Origin: CAVPLM01 sp964497095
GTDB taxonomy: Bacteria > Actinomycetota > Thermoleophilia > RBG-16-64-13
Assembly: GCA_964497095.1 (NCBI GenBank)
Contig: CAZCCL010000066.1
Coordinates: 1 to 14,345 of the forward strand
DNA: 14,345 nucleotides
Direction of reading: 5' to 3'
The position numbers were made by a program, and so were the translations under genes. Below, piece after piece: positions 12,419 to 14,345 of the stretch. The first letter of the stretch is position 1, and the number at the start of each line of letters is the position of its first letter. The notes under the pieces were generated by a model that made no database searches, was not told where the DNA came from, and saw only the letters and a list, made by a program, of their open reading frames with translations.

Positions 12419-14137
12419 ATGTTCACCGAGATCCTCATCCCCGAGGTGATGGCCTCGATGGTCCCGGAAGGCTTCCCTGCCGAGAAGCTCAGCAGGCCCG
12501 AGTACAAGGTCAAAGTGGAGAAGGACGTCTTCATCGAGATGCGCGACGGGGTGAAGGTGGCGGTGGACGTGTACCGGCCGGACGCTCCCGGCGAGTTCCC
12601 CGCCCTCTATGCCTCTTCTCCCTACCAGAAGGACCTGTACTGGCTACCGGCCGTACCCACGTTCCACATGCGCGAGACCAACAAGATCGAGTGGTTCGTG
12701 GAGCGCGGCTACTGCTACATCAACCACGACATCCGCGGCAGCGGCAAGTCGGTGGAGGGCCAGTGGCGCTGGCACAGCTTGGAGGAGCAGCGCGATCACT
12801 ACGACGTCATCGAGTGGATCGCCGCCCAGCCGTGGTGCACGGGCAAGGTGGGGATGATCGGCGAGTCCTACTATGCCTGGACCCAGTGGATGGCGGCGGC
12901 CCAGGCGCCCCCGCATCTGGCCTGCATCGTGCCCTTCGACGGCGGGGCCGACATGTACCGCGACGTCGCCTACCACGGCGGCATCATGGCCACCGGCTTC
13001 CCGGCCGGCTGGCACATCACCGAGCTGCGGGGCCACTACCGGGTGGGCCGAGTGGGCGAGGATCCCACCCAAGGGGACTGGGACCTGGGCTGGAACGTGA
13101 TCAACCACCAGACCTGCGACGACTTCTGGAGAGAGCGCAACCCAGACTTCAGCAAGATCGCCTGCCCGGTGTTCAGCATCGGTATCCTCCACAAAGTGGG
13201 GATCCACCTGCGCGGGAACCTGCGCGGCTACGAGGAGGTCACCACCCCCAAGAAGCTCATGCTCTGCCACGGCGACTTCGAGGGCGACGAGGTGGCCATC
13301 TTCGAGTCCATCGAGGTACGGAACTGGCTCCTGCGCTGGTACGATCACTGGCTCAAGGGCAACGACACCGGCATCATGGACGAGCCGGCGCTCAACATCT
13401 TCGTGCGCGGCCTGGAACGCTACCGGCGGGAGGACGATTGGCCCCTGCCTCGGACCCAGTACACCGAGCTGTACCTTTCGGGGGCAAAATCTGGAGCTGT
13501 CGTCTCCCTCAACGACGGAGGCCTGAGCTGGGAGGAACCGACGGCCGCCGAGGATTCCTTCACCTATTCCTATCCCGACCCGGACTGGACCGGGTTCTCG
13601 GGAGTGGGGACGGCGGTGATGGAGAAGGGCATCCTCAATCCCTGCAAGAAGATCCTCACCTTCACCACGCCCCCCATGGAGGAAGACACCGAGGTGATCG
13701 GCAACATCGTGCTGGTGCTCTACGCCTCGTCCGACCAGCCCGACACCGAGTTCTTGGTGCGCATCTGGGACCAGCTTCCGGATGATGCGCAGGCCCCGGG
13801 CATGCCACCCGCGGGGCGTATCCTCACGCGCGGCTGGCTCAAGGCGTCGCATGCCGTAACCCAGGACAAGGCGCTTAGCAAGCTCTATCGCCCCTACTAC
13901 CGGCACGACAAGCCCCAGCCCATCGAACCGGGTATGGTCTACCGGTACGAGATCGAGATCTGGGGAACGGCCAACCGCTTCCTCAAAGGGCATCGGCTGC
14001 GACTCGACCTCGCCAACGGCGACTCGAACGCCCTGGACTTCGGCGGTCACTACTATGGCCTGAAGGTCGGCAGCGACACCATCTACTTCGACAAGGAGCG
14101 CCCGTCCCACCTGGTCCTGCCGGTGATCCCGGCGTAG
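12419..14137 (+). CDS. CocE/NonD-family alpha/beta hydrolase (X-Pro dipeptidyl-peptidase-like)
   Basis: The product is 572 residues, normal for the family of cocaine-esterase-like and X-Pro dipeptidyl-peptidase-like hydrolases. Seen in order: MRDGVKVAVDVYRP (41-54), the oxyanion-region SSPYQKD (66-72), DIRGSGKS (104-111), the nucleophile elbow GESYYAW with Ser150, the cap/lid part (about 170-250), RWYDHWLKGND (306-316), and a C-terminal jelly-roll domain (about 345-572, including LRLDLANGD). The usual GWxD (Asp) and GPWxH (His) motifs are replaced by SIGILHKVGIHLRGN (253-267) and LCHGDFEGD (282-290), resembling a subgroup with an HLRGN motif. ATG at 12419 has GAGGAGG 6 nt upstream. No signal peptide is seen, so it is cytoplasmic. 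The substrate is unknown. Confidence 0.92.
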   Translation: MFTEILIPEVMASMVPEGFPAEKLSRPEYKVKVEKDVFIEMRDGVKVAVDVYRPDAPGEFPALYASSPYQKDLYWLPAVPTFHMRETNKIEWFVERGYCYINHDIRGSGKSVEGQWRWHSLEEQRDHYDVIEWIAAQPWCTGKVGMIGESYYAWTQWMAAAQAPPHLACIVPFDGGADMYRDVAYHGGIMATGFPAGWHITELRGHYRVGRVGEDPTQGDWDLGWNVINHQTCDDFWRERNPDFSKIACPVFSIGILHKVGIHLRGNLRGYEEVTTPKKLMLCHGDFEGDEVAIFESIEVRNWLLRWYDHWLKGNDTGIMDEPALNIFVRGLERYRREDDWPLPRTQYTELYLSGAKSGAVVSLNDGGLSWEEPTAAEDSFTYSYPDPDWTGFSGVGTAVMEKGILNPCKKILTFTTPPMEEDTEVIGNIVLVLYASSDQPDTEFLVRIWDQLPDDAQAPGMPPAGRILTRGWLKASHAVTQDKALSKLYRPYYRHDKPQPIEPGMVYRYEIEIWGTANRFLKGHRLRLDLANGDSNALDFGGHYYGLKVGSDTIYFDKERPSHLVLPVIPA

Positions 14138-14178
14138 CCGGGCCACAGCAGCGGTTGCATCCGGCCGGCCGGTCGCTC

Positions 14179-14196
14179 GCCCGGCTGTAGCCGGGC
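14179..14196. terminator. Hairpin between convergent genes
   Basis: GCCCGGC-TGTA-GCCGGGC forms a perfect 7-bp stem with a 4-nt loop, 41 nt after the hydrolase stop and in front of a gene end arriving from the other strand. It is followed by TCTCTC rather than a T tract. Its position suits a bidirectional terminator. Confidence 0.4.
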
Positions 14197-14232
14197 TCTC
14201 TCGAAGGCGCGCCGAAGGTCGGGCGCCGAAGG

Positions 14233-14345
14233 TCAGGAGCCCTGCGCCAGCCCTGAGAAACGCTCCCTCCCGCGGAGCACCCACTTCTGCGCCTCGATCA
14301 CCCAGAAGATGATCGAGCTGAGAGCGAACGCGGCCAGTATGTGCC
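14233..14345 (-). CDS. C-terminus of a probable P-type cation-transporting ATPase (partial)
   Basis: Read inward from the right edge, the minus strand gives 36 residues ending at TGA (14233-14235). The segment ILAAFALSSIIFWVIEAQKW is a hydrophobic helix followed by E-x-x-K-W and basic residues (VLRGRERF). This matches the last membrane helix and the VEARKW-type end of bacterial P-type cation ATPases. The rest of the gene, including any catalytic DKTGT motif, lies outside the window, so the assignment rests on this short end only. Two copies of GCGCCGAAGGTC (14209-14220 and 14223-14234) lie at its stop codon. Confidence 0.5.
   Translation of the reverse strand, partial: HILAAFALSSIIFWVIEAQKWVLRGRERFSGLAQGS

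Noticed and set aside
12268..13785. A 505-residue plus-strand frame overlapping the CocE-like gene
   Set aside because: Its translation is a low-complexity Arg/Gly/Pro-rich out-of-frame reading of the real gene.
12644..14284. A 546-residue minus-strand open frame opposite the CocE-like gene
   Set aside because: It is an antisense shadow in GC-rich DNA. It has no recognisable domain and no ribosome-binding site, and the plus frame has clear family motifs throughout.

Overview
This is a GC-rich bacterial window, apparently a metagenome-derived scaffold because it holds a run of 10 Ns. Strong Shine-Dalgarno sites, frequent GTG and TTG starts, a tRNA gene without an encoded CCA end, Thr/Ser-rich lipoprotein linkers and an ECF sigma factor overlapping a membrane partner all fit an uncultured member of Actinomycetota or a similar high-GC lineage. 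That placement is inference. Most genes lie on the minus strand in short operons joined by 1-4 nt stop/start overlaps.

Layout: (1) 29-2640, an ECF sigma factor overlapping a large single-pass membrane protein with ten Asp-box (BNR) repeats, possibly a surface signalling pair. (2) A tRNA-Ser(CGA) at 2976-3065. (3) 3420-6688, three toxin-antitoxin-like modules (RHH antitoxin/VapC, FitA/FitB and DUF4258/DUF2283) around a QorB-type NAD(P)H:quinone oxidoreductase. The first VapC lacks one of its conserved acidic residues. (4) 6724-8950, a minus-strand run of CDF zinc exporter, MsrB and a secreted lipoprotein whose N-terminus is cut by the assembly gap. (5) 9194-11036, a minus-strand run of PLDc_N-type membrane protein, TadA and a metallo-beta-lactamase-fold hydrolase. 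(6) 11172-12059, a cysteine-free thioredoxin-fold protein preceded by tandem 19-bp repeats that carry ribosome-binding and ATG signals, then a 72-residue membrane protein. (7) 12419-14137, a CocE/NonD-type hydrolase with strong leader hairpins and a non-canonical active site. (8) The right edge holds the C-terminus of what looks like a P-type cation ATPase.

The motif GGCTACAATCC occurs three times on the minus strand, each time just upstream of a minus-strand transcription unit (tRNA-Ser, qorB, CDF). It looks like a lineage-specific -10 promoter element. In front of the CDF gene it implies a nearly leaderless mRNA. No CRISPR array, insertion sequence or phage gene was seen. The most interesting items are the ECF/Asp-box pair, the shared promoter motif, the repeats duplicating an initiation signal, and the altered catalytic residues in VapC1 and the CocE-like enzyme.
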